Below are positions 20,995 to 31,154 of a stretch of DNA of 64,000 nt, piece by piece. A program made the translations under genes and the position numbers. How positions within the stretch are numbered: the stretch's first letter is position 1; each line of letters starts with the position of its first letter. The stretch spans positions 2,086,633 to 2,150,632 of the forward strand of contig CM019710.1 of NCBI GenBank assembly GCA_009760885.1, written 5' to 3'. The notes under the pieces are model-generated. The model worked only from the letters and a program-made list of their open reading frames with translations. It was not told the DNA's origin and ran no database searches. The stretch is from Achatina immaculata. Its lineage: Eukaryota; Mollusca; Gastropoda; Stylommatophora; Achatinidae.

Positions 20995-21762
20995 TGTCCT
21001 GTCAACGTGTGCACGTTTTTGTACTCTGTAAAGTGTTCTATGATTGTACGTACGTTTTTTGGTACTCTTTAAGTTTGCTATGATTGTGTGTACGTTTTTT
21101 TGTACTCTTTAAGTTTGCTATGATTGTGCGTACGTTTTTTTTTACTCTTTAAGTTTGCTATGATTGTGTGTACGTTTTTTTATACTCTTTAAGTTTGCTA
21201 TGATTGTGTGTACGTTTTTGTACTCTGTTCTGTGATTGTGCTTACGTTTTTTGTACTCTTTAAGTTTGCTATGATTGTGCGTACGTTTTTTGGTACTCTT
21301 TAAGTTTGCTATGATTGTGCGTACGTTTTTTTATTCTTTAAGTTTGCTATGATTGTGTGTACGTTTTTGTACTCTGTTCTGTGATTGTGCGTACGTTTTT
21401 TTTTACTCTTTAAGTTTGCTATGATTGTGTGTACTTTTTTATGCTCTTTAAAGTGTTCTGTGATTGTTCGTACGTTTTTTTGTACTCTTTAAGTTTGCTA
21501 TGATTGTGCGCACGTTTTTGTACTCTGTAAAGTGTTCTATGATTGTGCGTACTTTTTTTTGTTGTACTCTTTAAGTTTGCTATGATTGTGTGTGCGTTTT
21601 TTGTACTCTTTAATTTTGCTATGATTGTGTTCACATTTTTGTACTCTTTAAGTTTGCTATGATTGTGTGTACGTTTTTTGTACTCTTTGAGTTTGCTATG
21701 ATTGTGTGCACATTTTTGTACTCTTTAAGTTTGCCATGATTGTGTGCAAATTTTTGTACTGA
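20995..21762. repeat. 38-41-bp minisatellite, about 19 copies
   Basis: Units contain TACTCTTTAAGTTTGCTATG followed by ATTGTGTGTACGTTTTT. The length of the T-run varies between units, giving irregular spacing. Confidence 0.9.
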
Positions 21763-21841
21763 CTTTCCGTGTCGGGGATTTCATGAGTTTCTGCTGACTT
21801 TCCGTGATTAGTCTCTCTCTCTCACACACACGCGCGTCTAA

Positions 21842-21955
21842 AAAAATGTATGTTGTATAACAGGAGCTCCCAACTAGTATAATGTATGTTGTATAACAGG
21901 AGCGCCCAACTAGTATAATGTATGTTGTATAACAGGAGCTCCCAACTAGTGGTCT
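21842..21955. repeat. 36-bp triplication
   Basis: Three copies of AATGTATGTTGTATAACAGG plus AGCTCCCAACTAGTAT. Confidence 0.85.
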
Positions 21956-22210
21956 GCAAGCTTTTTTAAATGAAATATAATTTATGTGATTAAAATTAAC
22001 GTTGCTTTTCTTCTTTTAAAAGACTCAAAAAGCTAATTAAATACAATCAGTTCACCTTAACTTCATGACTGTCACTTTCCTTTTGACAAAAACTAGTTGC
22101 TTTAGATGCTGCCTGCCTCTTGTTTTCTGTATTAAGAGGCCACTGAAGTTGTACAGCCCAGTTAAATAACATCCGGCTTATATGCTGTATGTGCTGTTTA
22201 AACGGTTTAA

Positions 22211-23130
22211 CATAAAACTGTTATTTATGCTATCATGTGCAAACGTTGCGGTTTGAAGTACATAGGGGAGACTGGCTTACGCTTAGGAGATCGATTTCGC
22301 CAGCATCTCAATGATATTTCTAAGAGGGCCTGGACACCTGTGGCTAAACATTTTTGCCTTAGCAACCACAGGGGAAAACAGGACATTTCTGTTAATGCGA
22401 TCCGCTCTTGTTCTGCTGATGTACGATCTCGGAGGGTCCTAGAACAGCGCCTTATTTTCCAGACTGGCTGTCTCCACCCAGATGGAATTAACAATGTCTT
22501 CAGCTTTCTGTAACTTCTTTAGTTTTCCACTCCCTTTTTAAAACTCTACTTTCTTCCTCCTAGCTACCCCTTCCTACTGCCACCCTCTTTTCTTCTCTGG
22601 CAACATATTGGTGTCTATAGGGTCTTGTCTTATTCACTAGTTTCACATTTTCTCCCTGCAGATGTTTATATTCTTCATTCATTATCTCTCTGCGTTCACA
22701 TCCCCCCCGACACCTCCTCTAGCGGCTATCATGTTTCTATTGCCTTTCCCCCCACCTCTTTCTACCACTTGTTTTTCTCCTCTCTCTCCACTTCTTCTTT
22801 ACGATTGGCCCTATCTGGTATCCTTTGTTGTGGTCAGCGTGGTCGTTCCTTCTACTACACACATTTCTGTTTTCTACTTTTGGAGGAGGCCATATTCAGA
22901 TAAGTTCTTCGTTTTTTATTTTTATTTTTGTCTCGTTGTGCATGTAATCCTCGAAAAAGGCTCACGCCGAAATATCGGATGTTGTATATTTTTCATTTAT
23001 ACATTCTCATACTTTCTATTCGTTTTTTTTCACCTTACTCACTCCCTCCCTCACTTTGTAAAGCTGCACCATACACCTCTACCTACCTTTTTGACATAAA
23101 ACTAAACGAGGACCAACCCATTTTTTGTAC
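22211..23130 (+). mobile_element. Penelope-like element 3' fragment: GIY-YIG C-terminus and 3' region
   Basis: Codons from 22,235 to 22,513 encode CKRCGLKYIGETGLRLGDRF, then a conserved NHRGK and LEQRLIFQTGCLHPDGIN ending at a TAA: the GIY-YIG endonuclease domain that ends Penelope-like ORFs. It is over 90% identical to the C-terminus of the larger copy at 58,732. The following 600 bases are pyrimidine-rich 3' sequence with an AGGCTCACGCCGAAA motif (22,958-22,972) that resembles part of a hammerhead core. 5' truncated. Confidence 0.85.
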
Positions 23131-23135
23131 ACGAA

Positions 23136-23370
23136 AAGCAGCCAGAAAGCAGCCAGAAAGCAGACAGAAAGCAGACAGAAAGCAGGCAGAAAGCAGACAG
23201 AAAGCAGCCAAAAAGCAGGCAGAAAGCAGACAGAAAGCAGGCAGAAAGCAGCCAGAAAGCAGGCAGAAAGCAGACAGAAAGCAGGCAGAAAGCAGACAGA
23301 AAGCAGGCAGAAAGCAGGCAGAAAGCAGACAGAAAACAGCCAGAAAGCAGGCAGAAAGCAGCGTGAAAAT
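23136..23370. repeat. 11-bp minisatellite (22-bp higher order), about 21 copies
   Basis: The unit GCAGACAGAAA alternates with GCAGGCAGAAA and GCAGCCAGAAA. Four frames are open across it; none is credible as a gene. Confidence 0.95.
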
Positions 23371-23474
23371 AACACATTTACATGCGCTTTAAAGTAAAAA
23401 TACAAGTTGACCCTTCACTTTCGCCAAGCAGGTCAAGAACTGTTAACCCCGTCAAGAGTATATTTGTCTAGTCT

Positions 23475-24010
23475 AGTTTAATCAAGTAAAACAAATAAAG
23501 AATCTGTGGAGAGGAGCAGACAGAACCACAAAAATAAGATTTTTAAGGGCATGCATCTTTCCCATAGCAACATATGCCTGTGAGACCTGGATACTTAACA
23601 AAACACACGAGAAACACATAAATGCCTTTGAATGTAAATGCTACAGAAGAGTTCTCCAAATATCGTGGACACAAAAAAAGAACAAATATATCTATACTAC
23701 AAGAGCTTAATATTGAAGAAGGCTGGCTAGTGAAGAGGATTAAAGAGAGAAAACTGAAATATTTTGGACACATTAAACGTCATGATAATTTAGAGAAGAC
23801 CGTATTGGAAGGATACATAATGGGAAAAAGAAAAAGAGGAAGACCAAGACCAAGACGAAGATGGCTGCAAGACATCGTTGACGATCTGGAAATGGATGCA
23901 ACAGCAGCAGGCCATCCTGCTCACAACCGAGAGGCCTACAGGAGTGCTGTTTGGGAGGCAAAGTTCCGCAAGGGACATGCAAATGAATGAATGAATGAGT
24001 TTAATCAAGT
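23475..24010 (+). mobile_element. 5'-truncated LINE (family A), 13-bp TSD
   Basis: AGTTTAATCAAGT at 23,475-23,487 and 23,998-24,010 flanks a 510-bp insertion. It encodes the ORF2 C-terminus with a near-intact frame from 23,622 to 23,990: KERKLKYFGHIKRHDNLEKT, GRPRPRRRWLQDIVDDLEMD, and a terminal EAKFRKGHANE followed by (ATGA)n. Among the youngest family A copies here. Confidence 0.9.
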
Positions 24011-24364
24011 GGATGTTTTTGTCTCTGGCCCATTTGCTACTCCGCTGTTAGATACAGACCTTTCGATTGCAGCCTTCAAATTAAAACTCTCAGTACTTTA
24101 TCCCAGACATTGAAACTGATGTTATGTTTTTTTTTCTTCTCCCTGCAGCGATTTATTTGAAAAAAAAATCACATAGTACTGGCAGAGATAAAAGCACATT
24201 TAATTATGTTGTAATGTTAGGCTTAAATTTGTCTGTGTGGAAATTGTGCAGATAATGGGGTGCTTATTACACATCATATACTGTGTTATTATTTGCTTTG
24301 ACTAATCACATACTTCAGTAACTGAAACTGCCTTAAAATTTACTACATTAACTTTATTTTTCTG
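24011..24364. other. Intron sequence, nothing recognised
   Basis: AT-rich, no open frame or repeat seen. Confidence 0.55.
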
Positions 24365-24500
24365 TAGTTCCAAGAAGAGGGCGTTGACCTGATTAGGGCT
24401 ACTCCAACAAAAGGGTGCTAGAGTGGATTTGAACCATCTACTTCGCTGTGAAGAGAGGTTCACTATCCACTTGGCCGCTCCTACACCCTCTGCTCATTAG
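24365..24500 (-). mobile_element. tRNA-derived SINE (family S2), minus strand
   Basis: The minus strand reads GGAGCGGCCAAGTGGATAGT (A-box region, Leu/Ser-tRNA-like), then a perfect B box GGTTCAAATCC and a short body. It differs from family S1. There is no evidence of a functional tRNA. Confidence 0.65.
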
Positions 24501-24544
24501 GCAGTAGTGATCTCAGAAGCGTTGCAAAATGAAACTAGAAGACA

Positions 24545-24898
24545 ATAGAGCAACAGACTGGGTCTTGTGACGTGACAATAGCCTGGGTCTTGTGACGTGA
24601 CAATAGCTTGGGTCTTGTGACGTTACGATAGACTTTGTCTTGTGACGTGACAATAGCCTGGGTCTTGTGACGTGACAATAGCCTGGGTCTTGTGACGTGG
24701 CAATAGCTTGGGTCTTGTGACGTTACCATAGACTTTGTCTTGTGACGTGACAATAGCCTGGGTCTTGTGACGTGACAATAGCCTGATTCTTGTGACGTGA
24801 CAATAGACTGGGTCTTATGGTCTGACAATAGACCGGGTCTTGTGACGTTATAGTGGACTGGGTCTTGTGACATGGCAGTAGACTGGATCGTGACGTGA
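24545..24898. repeat. 25-bp minisatellite, about 14 copies
   Basis: The unit is GTGACGTGACAATAGCCTGG plus GTCTT. It continues at 25,546-25,605 after the retroposon insertion. Each unit holds TGACGTGA, close to a cAMP-response-element half-site, probably by chance. Confidence 0.9.
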
Positions 24899-25545
24899 CT
24901 TCTTCTTCTTCGTTCACTTCTACTACCAAGGCCGCCCCGCGATCCTACTGAATTTACTCCTGTGGTCCTCGATAGGTCCCGTAGTCCTCCTGTGGTCCCC
25001 CAGAGGACCACAAGAGGTTCAGAGTATCGTGGGGCTGGGGCCTGTATTCACAGAAGCGGGATTGCGTGACACTGTGGTTTTCGTTGCACCAGTTTAATCT
25101 AGAGTTGGACTCTTTCTCACCGGAAAACCTCGACGTGTTTTGGGATATCCGTGTATCTCCGCCGGGTGAGAGGTGGTTGCCTATCTAGACTGCACTGGTC
25201 CAGTGTCTCCGATTTCAGCGTGGTCGTGGCCGCTGTCCTTCCTAGTTGTGACCAGGATGGAGCTTTTGTCCAGGAGGACGAATCCTCGCCACTAGTAAGT
25301 TTCACCCCTGGGTTAAGCCGGTTTAGGCGTATTATCCCAGTATGGGCGTGTTTAGGACGTGACCGACCTCTAGAGCGGAGGTACCATGACATGAGTAGTC
25401 ATCACGTTTCACCGCTAGTTTAAGCCGGTTCAGGCATATTTCACCAGTATGGGTGTATGTTGGATGTGGCCGGCCTCTAGAGTAGAGGTGCCGTGGTATG
25501 AGTAGCTCTTGCCGCGAGACTACTGGACATACCGATTAAACTTCC
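24899..25545 (-). mobile_element. Second copy of the (GAA)n retroposon, minus strand, 5' truncated
   Basis: The minus strand starts at AGTTTAATCGGTATGTCCAG, which matches position 2,007 of the longer copy, and ends in (GAA)n at 24,899. It keeps the CCCATACTGGTGAAATATGC units but only one of the three 87-bp CACCTCTCACCCGGCG units. Both its edges lie in the 25-bp array, so it inserted there. One frame (25,151-25,423 on the plus strand) parallels the frame at 2,228-2,431 minus of copy 1, with AAVLPSCDQDGAFVQEDESS conserved. Confidence 0.8.
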
Positions 25546-25794
25546 GGGTCTTGCGACGCGACCCATTGACTGGGTCTTGTGACGTGACAGTAGACTGGAC
25601 CTTGTATGGCAAACATGTCTTGATGTTATGTGGTTATTAATTATGTCAATCAAATATTTATAGAATCTGTTTAGAGTCTATCTAGAGCCTCTCGTTTCAG
25701 TCTCGACTTCTACAACTCAGAAAGCCATATCCTGAAACGTGCAACTTTTATCATCTTCTTTTCACAATAATAACAAAAGCATGCCATTCTTTGC

Positions 25795-26535
25795 TGTAAC
25801 TGTTGGTTGCTGAGTAAGATCAAATTTTGTTATATAAATGTTGGTTCTGAGTAGGATCAAATTATGTGATATAACTGTTGGTTGATGAATAGGATCAAAT
25901 TTTGTGATATAACTGTTGGTTGATGAATAGGATCAAATTTTGTGATATAAATGTTGGTGTTGAGTAAGATGTAATTCTGTGATATAAATGTTGATTGTTG
26001 AGTAAATTGTAATTCTGTGATATAAATGTTGATTGTTGAGTAAGATGAAATTCTGTGATATGACTGTTAATTTTTTAAGATCAAATTCTGTGAAACAACT
26101 GTTGGTTGCTGAATAAGATCAAATTTTGAGATATAAATGTTGGTTATTGAATAATATCAACTTTTGTGATATAACTATTGGTTGCTGAACAAGATTAAAT
26201 TTTGTGACATAACTGTTGGTTGCTGAATAAGGTCAGATTTTGAGATATAAATGTTGGTTACTGAATAATATCAACTTTTGTGATATAAATATTGGTTGCT
26301 GAACAAGATTAAATTTTGTGACATAACTGTTGGTTGCTGAATAAGGTCAAATTCTGAGATATAAATGTTGGTTGTTGAATAATATCAACTTTTGTGATAG
26401 ATGGACTCTAATATTGGTTGCTGAACAAGATTAAATTTTGTGATATAACTGTTGGTTGCTGAATAAGATCAAATTTTGAGATATAAATGTTGGTTGTTGA
26501 ATAATATCAAATTCTATAGTATAAATGTTAGTTGC
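25795..26535. repeat. 36-38-bp minisatellite, about 19 copies
   Basis: Units contain GATATAAATGTTGGTTGCTG followed by AATAAGATCAAATTTTGT, with a 12-base insertion in one unit at about 26,400. Confidence 0.9.
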
Positions 26536-27039
26536 TGTATTCTGTTCATTGTTTTATAACTCTTGAGATAAATTGAAACGTGAGATCAGTATGTGCTAAG
26601 TGGTGCCGTATTTTGACTGTGATTCTTCTAGTTCTGCAATGATGTTGAATTATTCACCTTAAATCTTAGCCTGTCAAAGATAGAGCGTGCCGCTTACAAA
26701 GCAAAACACAGTGACATGTCAGGATATCTTGGAAAGTGTTGAATAACTGATAAGTTATGGCTATGTGCCAGTAGACTCAGTACTTATCATGTACTCTTAG
26801 GTGAGTACTCTTTGGGTGAGCTCAGAGATATAAGATGTTGACTTTCTTTGAAAGTTCGACATTTCCTTCAAGTGAACACAAACTTGCAAATATTAAATTA
26901 GCAGCTTTCTCTAAAACGATCATTATTGATTGACAAAGCAATTATTTTTCAGTAAAAGCGCGAATTTTATAGTTAGTCCCTATTTTGGGGCACTAGAATA
27001 GTTTTTGCGTATAAGTATACAGATATATGAGAGGTCGAG

Positions 27040-27200
27040 CACTTGAAACTCTAAAGAGGACATTGTTAAGAGAGGCCAGTTTAGTGGGCATAAAGCCCTG
27101 ATGAAGTTGAAACGCTCGTCGAGAGCAGGAAAACTTGGCGAACTACCTTGCGAGCCCTATGTGGCATTTAACGGCACGAGAAGGATATAAGATGTAAGAT
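27040..27200 (+). mobile_element. LINE family F 3' end, plus strand (unit 1)
   Basis: Degenerate coding for a LINE ORF2 C-terminus (LKRTLLREASLVGIKP, then RALCGI-like sequence), ending in the GGATATAAGATGTAAGATA tail characteristic of family F. The same piece is at 28,706-28,866 in unit 2. Confidence 0.75.
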
Positions 27201-27599
27201 ACAAATATATAAAACTGTATTTTGGGACATTCTGTTTATACAAAATTCATATATAAAATGTCGCTGTCACTGATAAGATAAAAACTGGACAGAAAGAACA
27301 TTTATCTGTTCGCTGAAGGACTGAAAATTTGGAATTGATTTAACTTGGATTTTATACCACCGTTTTGTTTAAAGATGTGATTAACGCGTTGTCTTGTTGC
27401 GACTGATGAGTGGTTGAGTACAAAATATATCGCAAGCTTTACCAGTTCTATGTCTCTGGTAAAGAACATAAACTTAACTGACTTCTACCACAGCCGGTCT
27501 CTTCTACTTCTAGAGGTGAACCACCTTCCAATCAGCCCCCACCCCCTCTTCTGCCACACCTGACCAACAGACTTCTATCTCACTTGACCATCAGACTCC

Positions 27600-28165
27600 T
27601 GTAACACCCCCTGAACTACCTTCCCAGATACACAGCATATTCAAGTACTCGCACCCTCATCCGTAGATGATACCCCCTCTCCTTCTCTTCCTCCTCCAAC
27701 CTCTAATGTAGTCTGTATTCCCCCCGACTTGCCCCTTTATGATAATAAAAAAACTAGTTCTCGCTAAAGGCCTAAATTTATTCCTATCCGCCCTCGGTGT
27801 GATCGCTGTTTTTTACTCCCACCGCCGACTACGGCTTAAATATCACTTTGCCAACAAAGAGTCCAACCAACGCACACAAGACCCCGATAACCCATTTGCA
27901 CGTTACGACCACCATAAATATAGCTGGGCACCTTCCCCCTGGGCTTCCCAAGCTTTGGATCTTTATACTGATATGACGTGGCGTGAGATCCTTAACCTCC
28001 GACCACCAACACTTAGACATTTTAATCTAAATAAGGGAGAGTCCAGGGCATTGTCCAAACTCCGGGGTCGAAGCAACACTGTGATCAAACCAGCAGATAA
28101 ACCCAACAATCTCGTAGTTTGGAAAAAAATATTTATATATCGCGGAAGGAATGTCCCAACTCAGC
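27600..28165 (+). mobile_element. Penelope-like element N-terminal fragment (unit 1)
   Basis: An open stretch encodes AKGLNLF, RRLRLKYHFANKESNQ, LYTDMTWREILNLRPP and SNTVIKPADKPNNLVVWKKI. The IKPADK...VVW block is a hallmark of the N-terminal region of Penelope-like reverse transcriptases. It ends before the catalytic RT motifs. Leader sequence probably extends left to about 27,200. Confidence 0.75.
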
Positions 28166-28396
28166 AATATAAAATTCTATCTTATCTTATATCTTATATC
28201 CTTCTCGTGCCGTTAAACATCATATAGGGCTCGCAAAGTAGTTCGCCAACTTCTCCTGTCTTCGGCGAGTCTTTCAACCTCATCAAAGGATTTTATGCCT
28301 GTTAATTTGGCCTCTCTTAACAACTTCCTCTTCAGAGTTTCACGCGGTCTCCCTCGTTTTCTTTGGCCTGTTGTGTTCCACTTGATAGCTTGTTTT
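28166..28396 (-). mobile_element. LINE family F 3' end, minus strand (unit 1)
   Basis: The inverted tail TTATCTTATATCTTATATCC is followed by the family F C-terminus on the minus strand; it is cut at the duplication junction at 28,396. Full context is seen in unit 2 (29,832-30,128). Confidence 0.75.
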
Positions 28397-30062
28397 GGAA
28401 AGTGTTGAATAACTGATAAGTTATGGCTATGTGCCAGTAGACTCAGTACTTATCATGTACTCTTAGGTGAGTACTCTTTGGGTGAGCTCAGAGATATAAG
28501 ATGTTGACTTTCTTTGAAAGTTCGACATTTCCTTCAAGTGAACACAAACTTGCAAATATTAAATTAGCAGCTTTCTCTAAAACGATCATTATTGATTGAC
28601 AAAGCAATTATTTTTCAGTAAAAGCGCGAATTTTATAGTTAGTCCCTATTTTGGGGCACTAGAATAGTTTTTGCGTATAAGTATACAGATATATGAGAGG
28701 TCGAGCACTTGAAACTCTAAAGAGGACATTGTTAAGAGAGGCCAGTTTAGTGGGCATAAAGCCCTGATGAAGTTGAAACGCTCGTCGAGAGCAGGAAAAC
28801 TTGGCGAACTACCTTGCGAGCCCTATGTGGCATTTAACGGCACGAGAAGGATATAAGATGTAAGATACAAATATATAAAACTGTATTTTGGGACATTCTG
28901 TTTATACAAAATTCATATATAAAATGTCGCTGTCACTGATAAGATAAAAACTGGACAGAAAGAACATTTATCTGTTCGCTGAAGGAATGAAAATTTGGAA
29001 TTGATTTAACTTGGATTTTATACCACCGTTTTGTTTAAAGATGTGATTAACGCGTTGTCTTGTTGCGACTGATGAGTGGTTGAGTACAAAGTATATCGCA
29101 AGCTTTACCAGTTCTATGTCTCTGGTAAAGAACATAAACTTAACCGACTTCTACCACAGCCGGTCTCTTCTACTTCTAGAGGTGAACCACCTTCCAATCA
29201 GCCCCCACCCCCTCTTCTGCCACACCTGACCAACAGACTTCTATCTCACTTGACCATCAGACTCCTGTAACATCCCCTGAACTACCTTCCCAGATTACAC
29301 AGCATATTCAAGTACTCGCACCCTCATCCGTAGATGATACCCCATCTCCTTCTCTTCCTCCTCCAACCTCTAATGTAGTCTGTATTCCCCCCGACTTGCC
29401 CCTTTCTGATAATAAAAAACTAGTTCTCGCTAAAGGCCTAAATTTATTCCTATCCGCCCTCGGTGTGATCGCTGTTTTTTACTCCCACCGCCGACTACGG
29501 CTTAAATATCACTTTGTCAACAAAGAGTCCAACCAACGCACACAAGACCCCGATAACCCATTTGCACGTTACGACCACCATAAATATAGCTGGGCACCTT
29601 CCCCCGGGGCTTCCCAAGCTTTGGATCTTTATACTGATATGACGTGGCGTGAGATCCTTAACCTCCGACCACCAACACTTAGACATTTTAATCTAAATAA
29701 GGGAGAGTCCAGGGCATTGTCCAAACTCCGGGGTCGAAGCAACACTGTGATCAAACCAGCAGATAAACCCAACAATCTCGTAGTTTGGAAAAAAATATTT
29801 ATATATCGCGGAAGGATTGTCCCAACTCAGCAATATAAAATTCTATCTTATCTTATATCTTATATCCTTCTCGTGCCGTTAAACATCATATAGGGCTCGC
29901 AAAGTAGTTCGCCAACTTCTCCTGTCTTCGGCGAGTCTTTCAACCTCATCAAAGGATTTTATGCCTGTTAATTTGGCCTCTCTTAACAACTTCCTCTTCA
30001 GAGTTTCACGCGGTCTCCCTCGTTTTCTTTGGCCTGTTGTGTTCCACTTGATAGCTTGTTTT
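28397..30062. repeat. Tandem duplication, unit 2 (1,666 bp)
   Basis: Second direct copy. A shared TTGG occurs at both breakpoints (ATCTTGGAAAG at the left edge, TTTTGGGATTC at the right edge, TTTTGGAAAG at the junction), which suggests microhomology-mediated joining or unequal exchange. Confidence 0.95.
29265..29831 (+). mobile_element. Penelope-like element N-terminal fragment (unit 2)
   Basis: Nearly identical to the unit 1 fragment, with IKPADK and KLRGRSNTV conserved and small substitutions (Ala to Val in KYHFVNK, Trp to Gly in SPGASQ). Confidence 0.75.
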
Positions 30063-30128
30063 GGGATTCTCTGATCATTTCTTCTCATCAAGTGACCAAC
30101 ATATGTCCATCTCCTTTTCCTGATCACC
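29832..30128 (-). mobile_element. LINE family F C-terminus, minus strand
   Basis: The minus strand encodes RKRRWTYVGHLMRRNDQRIP, GQRKRGRPRETLKRKLLREA and FDEVERLAEDRRSWRTTLRA, then a stop and a TATAAGA-rich tail. It extends 66 bp past the duplicated unit, so unit 2 holds the original right edge. Confidence 0.85.
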
Positions 30129-30139
30129 TTTCCTTTATG

Positions 30140-30265
30140 TTTAGTTCAGTCAGTCAGTCATTTGCATATCCTTTGCAGAACTTTGCCTCCCTAACAGCTC
30201 TCCTGTAGGCCTTTCGGTTGTGAGCAAAATGCCTGCTGTTGATGCATCCATTCATAGATCATTTT
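30140..30265 (-). mobile_element. LINE family A 3' terminal scrap, minus strand
   Basis: A (CAGT)n tail (30,146-30,160) is followed by the minus-strand family A C-terminus (GAACTTTGCCTCCCTAACAG), about 120 bases. Confidence 0.75.
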
Positions 30266-30424
30266 CATTATGTATCTTTCTTTATTATAATTACACACCA
30301 AAGTAATAGACATTTTTACGAGCTACTATAAGTTACTGTTTATTACTAGTTTGTAAATATGCTACATTTTTTTAATGACTGAAAGAGATCCACAATGGGT
30401 AGATCCACAATGAGTGAACATTTT

Positions 30425-30892
30425 TCTTGTCTCCTTTCTGTCCTAGACTAAAGTAGCCACATTTTTCTTCTCTCCTTTCTGTTCTAAATTAGCCACATGT
30501 TTCTTGTCTCCTTTCTGTCCTAGACTAAAGTAGCCACATTTTTCTTGTCTCCTTTCTGTTCTAAATTAGCCACATGTTTCTTGTCTCCTTTCTATCCTAG
30601 ACTAAAGTAGCCACATTTTTTTCTTGTCTTCTTTCTGTCCTAGACTAAATTAGCCACATTTTTCTTGTCTCCTTTCTGTTCTAGGCTAAAGTAGCCACAT
30701 TTTTCTTGTCTCCTTTCTGTTCTAGGCTAAAGTAGCCACATTTTTCTTGTCTCCTTTCTGTTCTAAATTAGCCACGTTTCTTGTCTCCTTTCTGTCCTAG
30801 ACTAAAGTAGCCACATTTTTCTTGTCATCTTTCTGTTCTAGACTAAAGTAGCCACATTTTTCTTGTCATCTTTCTGTTCTAGACTAAAGTTC
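30425..30892. repeat. 41-bp minisatellite, about 12 copies, acceptor-like units
   Basis: Units consist of AGCCACATTTTTCTTGTCTC plus CTTTCTGTTCTAG and ACTAAAGT. Every unit has a long pyrimidine tract ending in CTAG followed by ACTAAA, so it looks like a 3' splice site. The array ends about 45 bases before the MYCBPAP exon at 30,935. Confidence 0.9.
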
Positions 30893-30934
30893 AAAGGTCA
30901 GAGTTCGTTTATTCTTACGGTTGACATGTTTCAG

Positions 30935-31080
30935 ATCGTCCTGGCAAGAAAAGAGATGGAAGCCCAGATAAATCAAGTACACCTACACAGGAGCAGGATG
31001 AGAGCTCCACAACAGCAAAGAATGTCATCTGGAATGAAGATATTGAAAAACTGCACATTAAAACAGATGACCTACCAAAG
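30935..31080 (+). CDS. MYCBPAP: MYCBPAP exon 2
   Basis: Acceptor GACATGTTTCAG ends at 30,934; donor GTAATG starts at 31,081. The exon contributes two bases of a split codon and 48 codons: a low-complexity Lys/Ser/Asp-rich part (RPGKKRDGSPDKSSTPTQEQ) and then NVIWNEDIEKLHIKTDDLPK. The latter aligns with the vertebrate block where an acidic DDILALAI stretch precedes KKEDL. The exon ends in phase 0. Confidence 0.75.
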
Positions 31081-31154
31081 GTAATGTAATTGATTAGGAC
31101 AGTGGGGGTAGGAGAGAGGGTAAGATGCGTTAACTAGAGAAGGAGAAAGTTATC

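Larger units (their letters stand above)
26731..28396. repeat. Tandem duplication, unit 1 (1,666 bp)
   Basis: The segment starting GGAAAGTGTTGAATAACTG is repeated directly at 28,397 with a constant offset of 1,666 bp and only about eight differences. It contains a LINE F piece (+), a Penelope N-terminal fragment and an inverted LINE F piece (-). Confidence 0.95.

Noticed and set aside
24545..24898. TGACGTGA in each 25-bp unit as regulatory CRE sites
   Set aside because: A by-product of a minisatellite unit in an intron; no promoter nearby.
27098..27120. CTGATGAAGTTGAAACG as a hammerhead ribozyme
   Set aside because: It is the coding sequence for the DEVERL motif of LINE F, found in all F copies, and lacks a stem II.
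27405..27440. CTGATGAGTGG in the Penelope leader as a hammerhead
   Set aside because: No GAAA box or stem II follows at the right distance.
30863..31084. Frame starting MSSFCSRLKFKGQ across MYCBPAP exon 2
   Set aside because: The family-consistent reading (IWNEDIEKL...) is in another frame beginning at the splice acceptor.
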